Assembly: GCA_051880615.1 (NCBI GenBank)
Contig: JBJEOH010000038.1
Span: forward strand, 54,759-118,758
Direction of reading: 5' to 3'
Length of the DNA: 64,000 nt
Origin: UBA7067 sp051880615
GTDB lineage: Bacteria; Bacillota; Clostridia; Oscillospirales; Acutalibacteraceae
Shown: positions 49,838 through 62,897 of the stretch, piece by piece
Numbering within the stretch: position 1 is the stretch's first letter
Layout of the letters: each line of letters opens with the position of its first letter
Program-made: the position numbers and the translations under genes
The notes under the pieces: generated by a model
The model's input: the letters and a program-made list of their open reading frames with translations, nothing else
Told to the model about the DNA's origin: nothing
The model's database searches: none

Positions 49838-52800
49838 ATGGTAAATGTCAAGCCGGTTAAACTTGGCAGCAGAGAGAGGATGAACTTCGCAAAAATCGAT
49901 GAGGTTATCGAGATGCCGAACCTCATTGAGGTGCAGAAAAAATCCTATCAGTGGTTTTTGGAAAAAGGGCTGAAAGAGGTTTTCAGGGATGTTTCGGGCA
50001 TTACCGACCACAACGGAAACCTTGTTCTGGACTTTGTTGACTACACTCTGGATGTTGACCATCCGAATTACAGCGTTATCGAATGCAAGGAGAGGGACGC
50101 TACATTCGCAGCTCCTCTGCGCGTGACCGCCCGCCTGTTAAACAAGGAAACAGGTGAAATCAAGGAGTCAAATGTGTTTATGGGAGATTTCCCGCTTATG
50201 ACCCCGAGCGGCACCTTTGTCATCAACGGCGCGGAAAGAGTTATTGTTTCTCAGCTCGTTCGTTCGCCGGGCGTTTACTACAAGATGGAATATGACAAGA
50301 CAGGTAAAAAGCTGTTCTCAAATACGGTTATCCCGAACAGAGGCGCCTGGCTTGAATATGAAAACGATGTAAACGATGTTTTCTATGTAAGAATTGACAA
50401 GAACAGAAAAATTCCTATCACAGTGTTTATCAGAGCGTTGGGACTCGGTACAGATCAGGAAATTCTCGACTACTTCGGCGAGGATGACAGAATGATCGCC
50501 ACTATCGAGAAGGACAACTGCACCAACACAGAGGAGGGTATGCTTGAGGTTTACCGCAAGCTCCGTCCGAGTGAGCCGCCGACAGTTGACAGTGCGCGCA
50601 CACATATCAACAATCTTTTCTTTGACCCGAGAAGATATGATATGTCCCGTGTCGGCAGATATAAATACAACAAAAAGCTCGGTATTGCCGACAGACTTAA
50701 GGGCAACAAGCTTTCTCAGCCTATCGTAAACCCGATGACAGGTGAGATTATGGCTATGCCCGGCGAGGTTATCGGCAAGGACCTTGCAATGGAAATTGAG
50801 GATGCAGGCGTAAATATCGCTTACCTCGATGTCGAGGGCAAGGAGGTTAAGGTTATCTCCAACGGTATGGTTGACATTTCAAAGTATGTCAGCTTTGACG
50901 CCGAGGCTGAGTGTGAGCTTAACGAAAAGGTTTGCTTTGCGGTGCTTCGTGAGATTTTAGAGCAGTGCGGCGATGACGAGGAGGCTCTTAAGGAAACCCT
51001 GAGAGCAAGAAAAGCAGAGCTTATTCCGAATCATATAACCATCGACGATATATTCTCAAGCATTAACTATATGAACTGTCTTGCTTGCGGCGTAGGTAAT
51101 ACCGACGATATAGACCATCTCGGCAACCGCCGTATCCGCAGCGTAGGCGAGCTTTTGCAGAACCAGTTCAGAATAGGTTTTTCAAGACTTGAAAGAGTTA
51201 TCAGAGAGAGAATGTCATTGCAGGCACAGGATACAGACGGACTCTCCCCGAACTCTCTTATCAATATAAGACCCGTAACCGCGGCTATCAAGGAATTCTT
51301 CGGTTCTTCCCCGCTTTCACAGTTTATGGACCAGACAAACCCTCTTGCCGAGCTTACGCACAAAAGGCGTCTTTCAGCCCTCGGTCCGGGCGGTCTTTCA
51401 AGAGATCGTGCAGGATTTGAGGTTCGTGATGTTCACTACAGCCACTATGGCAGAATGTGTCCTATCGAGACTCCTGAAGGACCGAACATCGGTCTTATCT
51501 CTTATCTTGCATCCTTTGCAAAGATTAATAAATACGGCTTTATCGAAGCACCGTTCCGCCGTGTTGACAAAGAAACAGGTATTGTCACCGACGAAACTAT
51601 TTATATGACGGCTGATGTTGAGGACGAGTTCATTGTGGCTCAGGCTAACGAACCGCTTGACGAGAACAACCGCTTTGTCAACGCAAAGGTAAACGGCCGT
51701 TACAGAGATGAATTTGTAGAGCTTGAGGCTGAACGCTTCGACTTTATGGATGTTTCGCCTAAGATGGTTGTATCGGTTGCTACGGCTATGATTCCGTTCC
51801 TTGAAAACGATGACGCCAACCGTGCGCTTATGGGTGCAAACATGCAGCGTCAGGCTGTGCCGCTTCTCAAGACAGAGGCTCCTATTGTCGGCACAGGTAT
51901 GGAATACAAGGCAGGCGTTGACTCGGGCGTTTGTGTACTCTCAGAGGAGGACGGCGTTGTACTGAGCGTATCGGCGGACAAGGTTGTAGTTCAGTATGAC
52001 AGCGGCAGAGTGAAGGAGTTTGCTATCACAAAGTTTATGCGCTCCAACCAGGGCACCTGCTTCAACCAGATTCCTGTTGTTGAAAAGGGTCAGCGTGTAA
52101 AGGCTAACGATGTTCTCGCTGACGGCCCTGCAACTGACCACGGTGAAATCAGCCTCGGTAAAAACGCTCTCATCGGCTTTATGACATGGGAGGGCTACAA
52201 CTACGAGGACGCTGTTCTTATCAGCGAAAAAATTGTAAGAGACGATGTTTACACATCAATTCATATAGAAGAATACGAAACAGAGGCAAGAGATACAAAG
52301 CTCGGTGCCGAGGAAATCACAAGAGATATTCCGCAGGTCGGCGAGGATATGCTAAAGGACCTTGACGAAAACGGTATTATCCATATCGGCGCAGAGGTTC
52401 ACGCAGGCGATATTCTTGTAGGTAAGGTTACTCCTAAGGGTGAAACCGAGCTTACAGCCGAGGAAAGACTCTTAAGAGCCATCTTCGGCGAGAAGGCAAG
52501 AGAGGTAAGAGATACCTCATTGCGTGTACCGCACGGCGAGAGCGGTATCGTTGTTGATGTTAAGGTGTTCACAAGAGAAAACAGCCACGACGAGCTTCAG
52601 CCCGGTGTAAACAAGGTTGTAAGATGTTATCTTGCACAGAAGAGAAAAATCTCTGTCGGCGATAAGATGGCAGGCCGTCACGGTAACAAGGGTGTTGTAT
52701 CAAGAATTCTTCCTGTTGAGGATATGCCGTTCCTGCCGGACGGTACTCCGCTTGACATTGTTCTTAACCCGCTTGGCGTTCCGTCGCGTATGAACATCGG

Positions 52801-53569
52801 ACAGGTGCTTGAGGTTCACCTCGGATATGCCGCTAAGGCTCTTGGCTGGCATATTATGACGCCTGTATTTGACGGCGCTCACGAATCTGACATTTTCGAG
52901 GCGTTCAAGCAGGCAGGGCTCAGTGAGGACGGCAAGACATGGCTTAAGGACGGCAGAACAGGCGAATACTTCGACAACCCTGTTACAGTCGGATATATGT
53001 ACTACCTCAAGCTGCATCACCTCGTTGACGATAAAATCCACGCTCGTTCAACCGGCCCGTACTCGCTTGTTACTCAGCAGCCGCTCGGCGGTAAGGCTCA
53101 GTTCGGCGGTCAGCGTTTCGGTGAAATGGAAGTTTGGGCGCTTGAAGCTTACGGTGCTGCATATACATTGCAGGAAATCCTCACAATCAAGTCGGACGAT
53201 GTTGTCGGAAGAGTTAAGGCTTACGAGGCTATCGTTAAGGGACAGAACATTCCGCAGTCAGGCGTGCCTGAGTCGTTTAAGGTTCTCGTTAAGGAGCTTC
53301 AGTCGCTTGCGCTTGATGTTAAGGTGCTGGACAAGGACGACAATGAAATTGATTTGCGCCAGAACTTTGATGACGATGATATTCCTGTTGCCGCAGACGA
53401 TGAAGAGCTTGAGATCGGCGAGACCGTTGCAACTGACGAAACATTGGACAGCTATCTGGTTGACAATGAGGATGACGAGGATAATATGCTCGACGACTCT
53501 GCTTTCTACAAAGAGGACTCCGATTTGTTTGACGATTACGGCGACGGCGCAGGCAGTGACGAGGAATAA
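49838..53569 (+). CDS. rpoB: RNA polymerase beta subunit
   Basis: 1243 residues, near full length for Firmicutes. VKLGSRERMNFAKIDEVIEM opens it. The rifampicin-pocket segment SQFMDQTNPLAELTHKRRLS, then ALGPGGLSRDRAGFEVRDVH, shows the usual sensitive residues. The C-terminal clamp segments VLVGKVTPKGETELTAEERL and KISVGDKMAGRHGNKGV are present; the last 60 residues are very acidic (EDDEDNMLDDSAFYKED). The start is the ATG at 49838, with GGAGTGA 7 bases before it; the earlier in-frame TTG at 49808 has none. rpoC follows after 19 bases. Confidence 0.98.
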   Translation: MVNVKPVKLGSRERMNFAKIDEVIEMPNLIEVQKKSYQWFLEKGLKEVFRDVSGITDHNGNLVLDFVDYTLDVDHPNYSVIECKERDATFAAPLRVTARLLNKETGEIKESNVFMGDFPLMTPSGTFVINGAERVIVSQLVRSPGVYYKMEYDKTGKKLFSNTVIPNRGAWLEYENDVNDVFYVRIDKNRKIPITVFIRALGLGTDQEILDYFGEDDRMIATIEKDNCTNTEEGMLEVYRKLRPSEPPTVDSARTHINNLFFDPRRYDMSRVGRYKYNKKLGIADRLKGNKLSQPIVNPMTGEIMAMPGEVIGKDLAMEIEDAGVNIAYLDVEGKEVKVISNGMVDISKYVSFDAEAECELNEKVCFAVLREILEQCGDDEEALKETLRARKAELIPNHITIDDIFSSINYMNCLACGVGNTDDIDHLGNRRIRSVGELLQNQFRIGFSRLERVIRERMSLQAQDTDGLSPNSLINIRPVTAAIKEFFGSSPLSQFMDQTNPLAELTHKRRLSALGPGGLSRDRAGFEVRDVHYSHYGRMCPIETPEGPNIGLISYLASFAKINKYGFIEAPFRRVDKETGIVTDETIYMTADVEDEFIVAQANEPLDENNRFVNAKVNGRYRDEFVELEAERFDFMDVSPKMVVSVATAMIPFLENDDANRALMGANMQRQAVPLLKTEAPIVGTGMEYKAGVDSGVCVLSEEDGVVLSVSADKVVVQYDSGRVKEFAITKFMRSNQGTCFNQIPVVEKGQRVKANDVLADGPATDHGEISLGKNALIGFMTWEGYNYEDAVLISEKIVRDDVYTSIHIEEYETEARDTKLGAEEITRDIPQVGEDMLKDLDENGIIHIGAEVHAGDILVGKVTPKGETELTAEERLLRAIFGEKAREVRDTSLRVPHGESGIVVDVKVFTRENSHDELQPGVNKVVRCYLAQKRKISVGDKMAGRHGNKGVVSRILPVEDMPFLPDGTPLDIVLNPLGVPSRMNIGQVLEVHLGYAAKALGWHIMTPVFDGAHESDIFEAFKQAGLSEDGKTWLKDGRTGEYFDNPVTVGYMYYLKLHHLVDDKIHARSTGPYSLVTQQPLGGKAQFGGQRFGEMEVWALEAYGAAYTLQEILTIKSDDVVGRVKAYEAIVKGQNIPQSGVPESFKVLVKELQSLALDVKVLDKDDNEIDLRQNFDDDDIPVAADDEELEIGETVATDETLDSYLVDNEDDEDNMLDDSAFYKEDSDLFDDYGDGAGSDEE

Positions 53570-53588
53570 GAAGGGGAGGTCTTTATAA

Positions 53589-57149
<3,561 letters not shown>

Positions 57150-57170
57150 TTAAATATTAAGCAAAATTCA

Positions 57171-57205
57171 AACCGCCGTTCCCTTAGTTGGGAACGGCGG
57201 TTTTG
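57171..57205 (+). terminator. Terminator of rpoBC
   Basis: Perfect 13-bp stem AACCGCCGTTCCC / GGGAACGGCGGTT with a six-base loop, then TTGCGC. The T-run is short but the stem is very stable. Confidence 0.85.
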
Positions 57206-57257
57206 CGCTCCACTCTCTGAACAGGCGTAAAAATGCCGTAAAATCAAAAAAATTTAG

Positions 57258-57287
57258 TTGACAGAATGAGGCTTTGCGTGTTAGAAT
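57258..57287 (+). promoter_or_regulatory. Promoter of the str operon
   Basis: TTGACA (57258-57263), 18-base spacer, TAGAAT (57282-57287). The following 160 bases up to rpsL contain no gene and end in AAAGGAGGA. Confidence 0.75.
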
Positions 57288-57452
57288 AAATAATTGTCGA
57301 GCGGCGGTCATTTTGCAGTAGAAAAACTGTGAAATGTGTTAAAAAACCGCATTTGCTTGCGAAAAATTGTGTCTATTACCAATAAGTGTAATATCGGCGC
57401 AATAACGGCGCATAATAAAGTGCGCGAAAGAAATTTTGAAAGGAGGAAGATT

Positions 57453-57872
57453 ATGCCAACCTTTAACCAACTGGTTCGCAAGGGTCGTGAGGTTTCTGAA
57501 AAGAAGGCAAAGGCACCGGCACTTTTGAAGGGATGGAACGCTAAAAAGCGCAAGGCTATTGACCAGAGCTCCCCACAAAAAAGAGGTGTTTGCACTGCTG
57601 TTAAGACAGCTACCCCGAAAAAGCCTAACTCAGCTCTCAGAAAGATTGCCAGAGTAAGACTTTCCAACGGTATCGAAGTCAGTTCCTATATCCCGGGCGT
57701 AGGCCACAATCTGCAGGAGCACTCAGTTGTTCTTATCAGAGGCGGCAGAGTTAAGGACCTCCCTGGTGTGCGTTACCACATCATCAGAGGAACACTTGAC
57801 GCACAGGGCGTTGCAAAGCGTATGCAGGCTCGTTCCAAGTACGGCGCTAAGCGTCCGAAGGCAGGTAAATAA
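57453..57872 (+). CDS. rpsL: 30S ribosomal protein S12
   Basis: 139 residues. MPTFNQLVRKGREVSEKK opens it, and CTAVKTATPKKPNSALRKIA carries the Lys of the decoding-site loop in its streptomycin-sensitive form. GVGHNLQEHSVVLIRGGRVK, then DLPGVRYHIIRGTLD, ends in a basic tail. The start is the ATG after AAAGGAGGA; the frame is open earlier without a site. It is the first gene of the str operon with rpsG, fusA and tuf. Confidence 0.98.
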   Translation: MPTFNQLVRKGREVSEKKAKAPALLKGWNAKKRKAIDQSSPQKRGVCTAVKTATPKKPNSALRKIARVRLSNGIEVSSYIPGVGHNLQEHSVVLIRGGRVKDLPGVRYHIIRGTLDAQGVAKRMQARSKYGAKRPKAGK

Positions 57873-58030
57873 TAAGGAATTGGCAACTACCCAAGGATAA
57901 GGTTATTTTGATTAAACCAGTACAATACAAATGTGCTTTTATATATAAGAAGCCTTTTGTATTGGCCAACGGGAGTTTGTCGCTTTCGAGTACCTATGAT
58001 ATCTCTTATTTTGTGAAGGAGGGAAGTAAA

Positions 58031-58501
58031 GTGCCAAGAAGAGGCTCAATAGCAAAACGCGATGTATTGCCGGATCCGCTTTACAATTCAAAGCTCGTTA
58101 CCCGTCTTATCAACAACATTATGTATGACGGCAAAAAGGGCGTAGCTCAGAAGATTGTTTACGGCGCATTTGACATCATCAGCGAAAAGACAGGAAAAGA
58201 AGCCCTTGAGGTTTTCGAGCAGGCTATGGAAAATGTTATGCCTGTATTAGAGGTTAAGGCTCGCCGTGTCGGCGGTGCTACTTACCAGGTTCCGATGGAG
58301 GTTCGTCCTGAAAGAAGACAGACCTTGGGTCTTCGCTGGATCTCAACCTATTCAAGAGCGAGAAGCGAAAAGACAATGAAGGAAAGACTTGCAGGCGAAA
58401 TCCTCGATGCAATCAACGGTGTTGGCGGCGCAGCTAAGAAGCGTGACGATACACACAAGATGGCAGAGGCTAACAAGGCGTTTGCACACTACAGATGGTA
58501 A
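58031..58501 (+). CDS. rpsG: 30S ribosomal protein S7
   Basis: 156 residues, initiating at GTG (58031) with AAGGAGGGAA before it: PRRGSIAKRDVLPDPLYNS is the S7 opening. KVPRR-start, VGGATYQVPMEVRPERRQTL and WISTYSRARSEKTMKERLAG are conserved rRNA-binding segments. The frame is open for another 41 codons upstream, but those do not match S7. The gap of 158 bases after rpsL is larger than usual for the operon. Confidence 0.97.
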   Translation: MPRRGSIAKRDVLPDPLYNSKLVTRLINNIMYDGKKGVAQKIVYGAFDIISEKTGKEALEVFEQAMENVMPVLEVKARRVGGATYQVPMEVRPERRQTLGLRWISTYSRARSEKTMKERLAGEILDAINGVGGAAKKRDDTHKMAEANKAFAHYRW

Positions 58502-58519
58502 TAGAACAAGGAGGATTTT

Positions 58520-60616
58520 ATGGGCAGAAAGGTGTCTCTTGAACAAACAAGAAATATCGGTATCATGGCTCACATTGATGCCGGTAAGACAACTACTACC
58601 GAGCGTATCCTTTTCTACACCGGTATCAACCATAAAATAGGCGAAACCCACGACGGTGCTTCAACTATGGACTGGATGGTACAGGAGCAGGAAAGAGGTA
58701 TTACAATTACATCTGCTGCTACAACCTGCTTCTGGAAAGACAGCAAAGGCAAGGATGTAAGAATCAACATCATCGACACCCCGGGACATGTTGACTTCAC
58801 AGTAGAAGTTGAACGCTCACTTAGAGTTCTCGACGGTTCGGTAACTGTTCTTTGTGCAAAGGGCGGCGTTGAACCTCAGTCTGAAACAGTTTGGCGTCAG
58901 GCCGACAACTATGGTGTTCCAAGAATGGTTTATGTAAACAAGATGGACATCATGGGCGCAGATTTTTACCGAGTTGTCCAGATGATGAAGGACAGACTTA
59001 AATGTAACGCAGTTCCTATTCAGCTGCCAATCGGCTCTGAGGACGATTTCAAGGGAATTATCGACCTTATCAAAATGAAGGCTGAGGTTTATTATGATGA
59101 CCTCGGTAAGGATATGAGAGAGGAAGAAATTCCTGACGATCTCAAGGAAATTGCTCAGAAATATCACGATGAGCTTATCGAGCATGTTGCAGAGCAGGAC
59201 GAGGAGCTCATGGAGAAATACTTCAACGGCGAGGAGCTTACTGAGGAAGAGATTAAGGCTACAATCAGAAAGAGCACAATCGCCAATACAATGGTACCGG
59301 TAACCTGCGGTACTTCTTACAGAAACAAGGGCGTTCAGAAGCTTCTTGACGCTATTGTTGACTATATGCCGGCTCCGACAGATGTTCCGGCTATCAAGGG
59401 TATCAACCCTGACACTGAAGAGGAGACAGTTCGTCATTCTTCAGACGAAGAGCCGTTCTCAGCTCTCGCATTCAAAATCGCAACAGACCCGTTTGTTGGT
59501 AAGCTCTGCTTCTTCAGAGTTTATTCGGGTATGATTACAGCCGGTTCAACCGTTTACAACTCAACAAAGGATAACAATGAAAGAGTTGGCCGTATTCTTC
59601 AGATGCACGCTAACGACAGAAAGGATATTGACACCTGCTACGCCGGTGATATCGCAGCTGCCGTTGGTCTTAAGAATACAACAACAGGTGATACTCTCTG
59701 TGATGAGAAGCACCCGGTTATTCTTGAGTCTATGGAGTTCCCGGAGCCTGTTATCAGAGTTGCAATCGAGCCTAAGACAAAGGCAGGTCAGGAGAAGATG
59801 GGCATTGCTCTTGCAAAGCTCGCTGAAGAGGACCCGACCTTTAAGGCATATACAGACGAGGAAACTGGTCAGACAATCATCGCAGGTATGGGTGAGCTTC
59901 ACCTTGAGATTATTGTTGACAGACTTCTTCGTGAATTCAAGGTTGAGGCTAACATCGGTAAGCCTCAGGTTGCATACAAGGAAACAATCCGCAAGAATGC
60001 AGATGTTGACAAGAAGTATGCAAGACAGTCAGGCGGTAAGGGTCAGTACGGTCATGTTAAGATCAAAATTGAGCCTAACCCGACAAAGGGCTATGAGTTT
60101 GTAAACTCGGTTGTCGGCGGATCTATTCCTAAGGAATACATTCCGGCTGTTGACCAGGGTATTCAGGGCGCAATGCTCAGCGGTGTTCTTGCCGGCTACA
60201 ATGTAGTTGATGTTAAGGTTGAGCTTTACGACGGATCTTACCACGAGGTTGACTCATCTGAAATGGCATTTAAGATTGCCGGTTCAATGGCATTCAAGGA
60301 AGCTATGCAGAAGGCAGACCCGGTTCTGCTTGAGCCTATTATGAAGGTTACTGTTATCGTACCGGAGGAGTACATGGGCGATGTTATCGGCGACCTCAAC
60401 TCACGCCGTGGTATGATTCAGGGCATGGAGGCTGAAAACGGCGCTCAGAGAATTAACGCTTTCGTTCCGCTTTCCGAGATGTTCGGCTATGCAACAGATA
60501 TGCGTTCAAAGACTCAGGGCCGCGGCCAGTATGTAATGGAGCCGAGCCACTATGCAGAAGTTCCGAAGTCAGTAGGAGAGGCTATTATCACAGCCCGCAA
60601 GAAATCTGAGGAATAA
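58520..60616 (+). CDS. fusA: Elongation factor G
   Basis: 698 residues, usual length. The G domain has GIMAHIDAGKTTTTERILFY, the switch I segment QEQERGITITSAAT, DTPGHVDF and NKMD. Domain II begins near VPAIKGINPDTEEE, and the conserved GMGELHLEIIVDRLLREFKV and GKGQYGHVKIKIEP lie in domains III-IV. AAGGAGG lies 8 bases before the ATG. It promotes translocation on the ribosome. Third gene of the str operon. Confidence 0.98.
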   Translation: MGRKVSLEQTRNIGIMAHIDAGKTTTTERILFYTGINHKIGETHDGASTMDWMVQEQERGITITSAATTCFWKDSKGKDVRINIIDTPGHVDFTVEVERSLRVLDGSVTVLCAKGGVEPQSETVWRQADNYGVPRMVYVNKMDIMGADFYRVVQMMKDRLKCNAVPIQLPIGSEDDFKGIIDLIKMKAEVYYDDLGKDMREEEIPDDLKEIAQKYHDELIEHVAEQDEELMEKYFNGEELTEEEIKATIRKSTIANTMVPVTCGTSYRNKGVQKLLDAIVDYMPAPTDVPAIKGINPDTEEETVRHSSDEEPFSALAFKIATDPFVGKLCFFRVYSGMITAGSTVYNSTKDNNERVGRILQMHANDRKDIDTCYAGDIAAAVGLKNTTTGDTLCDEKHPVILESMEFPEPVIRVAIEPKTKAGQEKMGIALAKLAEEDPTFKAYTDEETGQTIIAGMGELHLEIIVDRLLREFKVEANIGKPQVAYKETIRKNADVDKKYARQSGGKGQYGHVKIKIEPNPTKGYEFVNSVVGGSIPKEYIPAVDQGIQGAMLSGVLAGYNVVDVKVELYDGSYHEVDSSEMAFKIAGSMAFKEAMQKADPVLLEPIMKVTVIVPEEYMGDVIGDLNSRRGMIQGMEAENGAQRINAFVPLSEMFGYATDMRSKTQGRGQYVMEPSHYAEVPKSVGEAIITARKKSEE

Positions 60617-60630
60617 TTTTTAAAATACAC

Positions 60631-60659
60631 TTGCAATTTTCATTCAAAATTGCTAAAAT
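60631..60659 (+). promoter_or_regulatory. Internal promoter of tuf
   Basis: TTGCAA (60631-60636), 17-base spacer, TAAAAT (60654-60659), in the 92-base gap between fusA and tuf. It would allow extra EF-Tu expression. Confidence 0.6.
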
Positions 60660-60708
60660 ATCTATAAGACCATATTCTTATAATTTTTTATCAAGGGAGG
60701 ATATTCCA

Positions 60709-61911
60709 ATGGCAAAAGAAAAATTTGAAAGAAATAAACCACATATTAACATTGGTACAATCGGACATGTTGACCATGGTAAGACAACTCTTACAGCTGC
60801 TATCACAAAGGTATTGAACCTTGAGGGTAAGGCAAGCTTTGAGGATTATGCAAACATCGATAAGGCTCCTGAAGAGAGAGAGCGTGGTATCACAATCAAT
60901 ACAGCTCATGTTGAGTATGAAACAGACAACCGTCACTATGCACATGTTGACTGCCCGGGTCATGCTGACTATGTTAAGAACATGATCACAGGTGCTGCTC
61001 AGATGGACGGCGCTATTCTCGTTGTATCAGCTGCTGACGGCCCGATGCCGCAGACAAGAGAGCACATCCTTCTTTCAAGACAGGTTGGCGTTCCTTATAT
61101 CGTAGTATTTATGAACAAGACTGACCAAGTTGACGACGAAGAGCTTCTTGACCTCGTTGAGATGGAAATTCGTGAGCTTCTTGATGAGTACGAGTTCCCG
61201 GGCGACGATACACCGATCATCCGTGGCTCTGCTTATGTTGCTCTTTCAAGCGATTCAAAGGATCCTGCTGCTCCTGAGTACAAGTGCATTCACGAGCTTA
61301 TGGATGCTGTTGACAGCTATATCCCGACTCCTGAGCGTAAGGCTGATCAGCCGTTCCTTATGCCTGTTGAGGATGTATTCACAATCACAGGCCGTGGTAC
61401 AGTTGCTACTGGTAGAGTTGAGAGAGGCGTTATTAAGGTTAACGAGGAAGTTGAAATCGTTGGTCTTACAGACGAGAAGAGAAAAGTTGTTGTTACAGGT
61501 CTTGAGATGTTCAGAAAGACTCTTGACTATGCAGAGGCTGGTGACAATGTAGGCGCACTTCTCCGTGGTGTTCAGAGAACAGAAATCGAAAGAGGTCAGG
61601 TTCTTGCAAAGCCGGGTTCAATTCACCCGCACACAAAGTTCCACGGTCAGGTTTATGTTCTTACAAAGGATGAAGGCGGCCGTCATACTCCGTTCTTCAA
61701 CAACTATCGTCCTCAGTTCTATTTCAGAACAACTGACGTTACAGGCGTAATCGCTCTTCCGGAAGGCACAGAGATGTGCATGCCTGGCGATAATGTAGAG
61801 ATGGATGTTGAACTCATCACTCCGATCGCTATCGAAGAGGGTCTTCGTTTCGCTATCCGTGAGGGCGGCAGAACAGTTGGTTCAGGTGTTGTTACTGCAA
61901 TCAACGAGTAA
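60709..61911 (+). CDS. tuf: Elongation factor Tu
   Basis: 400 residues. NIGTIGHVDHGKTTLTAAIT is the G1 loop, PEERERGITINTAHVEYET switch I, DCPGHADYVKNM G3 and NKTD G4 (the usual NKxD). The C-terminal segments RTTDVTGVIALPEGTEMCMP and FAIREGGRTVGSGVV are complete. The start is the ATG with AAGGGAGGA about 8 bases before it; an in-frame upstream ATG-like start has no site. Last gene of the str operon before a strong terminator. It delivers aminoacyl-tRNA to the ribosome. Confidence 0.98.
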   Translation: MAKEKFERNKPHINIGTIGHVDHGKTTLTAAITKVLNLEGKASFEDYANIDKAPEERERGITINTAHVEYETDNRHYAHVDCPGHADYVKNMITGAAQMDGAILVVSAADGPMPQTREHILLSRQVGVPYIVVFMNKTDQVDDEELLDLVEMEIRELLDEYEFPGDDTPIIRGSAYVALSSDSKDPAAPEYKCIHELMDAVDSYIPTPERKADQPFLMPVEDVFTITGRGTVATGRVERGVIKVNEEVEIVGLTDEKRKVVVTGLEMFRKTLDYAEAGDNVGALLRGVQRTEIERGQVLAKPGSIHPHTKFHGQVYVLTKDEGGRHTPFFNNYRPQFYFRTTDVTGVIALPEGTEMCMPGDNVEMDVELITPIAIEEGLRFAIREGGRTVGSGVVTAINE

Positions 61912-61949
61912 TTTAATACTATAACTTTAATAGATTAAATTAACTATAT

Positions 61950-61983
61950 GGGGCTTAAGTCGTGTGATTTAAGCCCCTTTTGT
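61950..61983 (+). terminator. Terminator of the str operon
   Basis: Perfect 9-bp stem GGGGCTTAA / TTAAGCCCC with a 10-base loop, followed by TTTTG. Confidence 0.9.
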
Positions 61984-62012
61984 TGTTTGTTTGAGTGCTG
62001 TTTTCAAAAAAT

Positions 62013-62041
62013 TTGACTTACCGACGACAAACCTTTATAAT
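62013..62041 (+). promoter_or_regulatory. Promoter of the CmpB-like gene
   Basis: TTGACT (62013-62018), 17-base spacer, TATAAT (62036-62041), about 38 bases before the ATG. Confidence 0.8.
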
Positions 62042-62079
62042 CGTATAGAATACAAATTTAAGGATGGTTATGTGAATTT

Positions 62080-62877
62080 ATGAATACCGAGAGTAAAATA
62101 CCGTCGCTATCTGTTGGTGAAAATAAAGATGAAATTATTTCCTCAACCGGCGACGATAGTGGCAAAGAGGTTAAAACCAAAAAGCCGAAGAAAAGCTTTG
62201 CCAGCGGCATAAATTTTTATAAACTTGTCTGGATTTTTCTCATTGGCAGCTTTCTGGGGGTAGTATGTGAGGTTATTTTTTGCTTTTTAGTCGACCATAA
62301 ATATGAATCCCGTCAGGGCGTAATTTACGGTCCGTTTAATCCCGTTTATGGCGTTGGAGTTGTTTTAGTTACAGTCTGTCTTTACTGGCTGAGAAATAAA
62401 CGCGATTTCTGGACTTTCCTTTGCGGATCGTTAATCGGTGCTGTAAGCGAATATTTGTGCAGCTGGTATCAGGAAACCTTTATCGGCACAGTTTCGTGGG
62501 ATTACAGCAATATGTGGGGCAATTTAAACGGCAGAACCTGTTTGTTATATGCCGGAATATGGGGATTTCTTGCGATGCTGTGGATGAAATTTCTCTATCC
62601 GTGGGTGTCCAAGCTTGTTGAGGCTATTCCGAATAAAATCGGCTATCCGCTTACATGGGTATTGCTGATTGCTATGCTTCTGAATATTTTTATTTCATCA
62701 GTTGCAGTAAACAGAATGACTGCAAGACATCAGGGAATTGAAGCTCAGAATTCTTTTGAAGAATTTCTGGACAATACTTATCCCGACGACTTTTTGATTT
62801 CGGTTTACTATCATATGCAGTATGCCGCAGACGGTACTGATACTGATGCGTATGTGAACTCTGCGTCAAGTAAGTAA
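62080..62877 (+). CDS. CmpB-type putative ABC transporter permease (PF06541-like)
   Basis: 265 residues. A charged cytoplasmic N-terminus of about 45 residues is followed by about five hydrophobic segments (LVWIFLIGSFLGVVCEVIF, VYGVGVVLVTVCLYWL, and others). The motif GVIYGPFNPVYGVG and CSWYQETFIGTVSWDYS are characteristic of this clostridial membrane family. It is named an ABC permease in databases, but no ATPase is adjacent and the role is not established. AAGGATGG lies in front of the ATG. dusB follows 20 bases downstream. Confidence 0.75.
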   Translation: MNTESKIPSLSVGENKDEIISSTGDDSGKEVKTKKPKKSFASGINFYKLVWIFLIGSFLGVVCEVIFCFLVDHKYESRQGVIYGPFNPVYGVGVVLVTVCLYWLRNKRDFWTFLCGSLIGAVSEYLCSWYQETFIGTVSWDYSNMWGNLNGRTCLLYAGIWGFLAMLWMKFLYPWVSKLVEAIPNKIGYPLTWVLLIAMLLNIFISSVAVNRMTARHQGIEAQNSFEEFLDNTYPDDFLISVYYHMQYAADGTDTDAYVNSASSK

Positions 62878-62897
62878 GCTTTTGCGAGGGATATGAA

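Noticed and set aside
52869..53588. Out-of-frame 239-codon reading over the rpoB 3' end
   Set aside because: Ser/Arg/Leu-rich shadow of the acidic rpoB terminus.
57205..57225. CTCCACTCTCT resembling the repeat at 2.4 and 8.4 kb
   Set aside because: Only about ten bases match; too short to call another copy.
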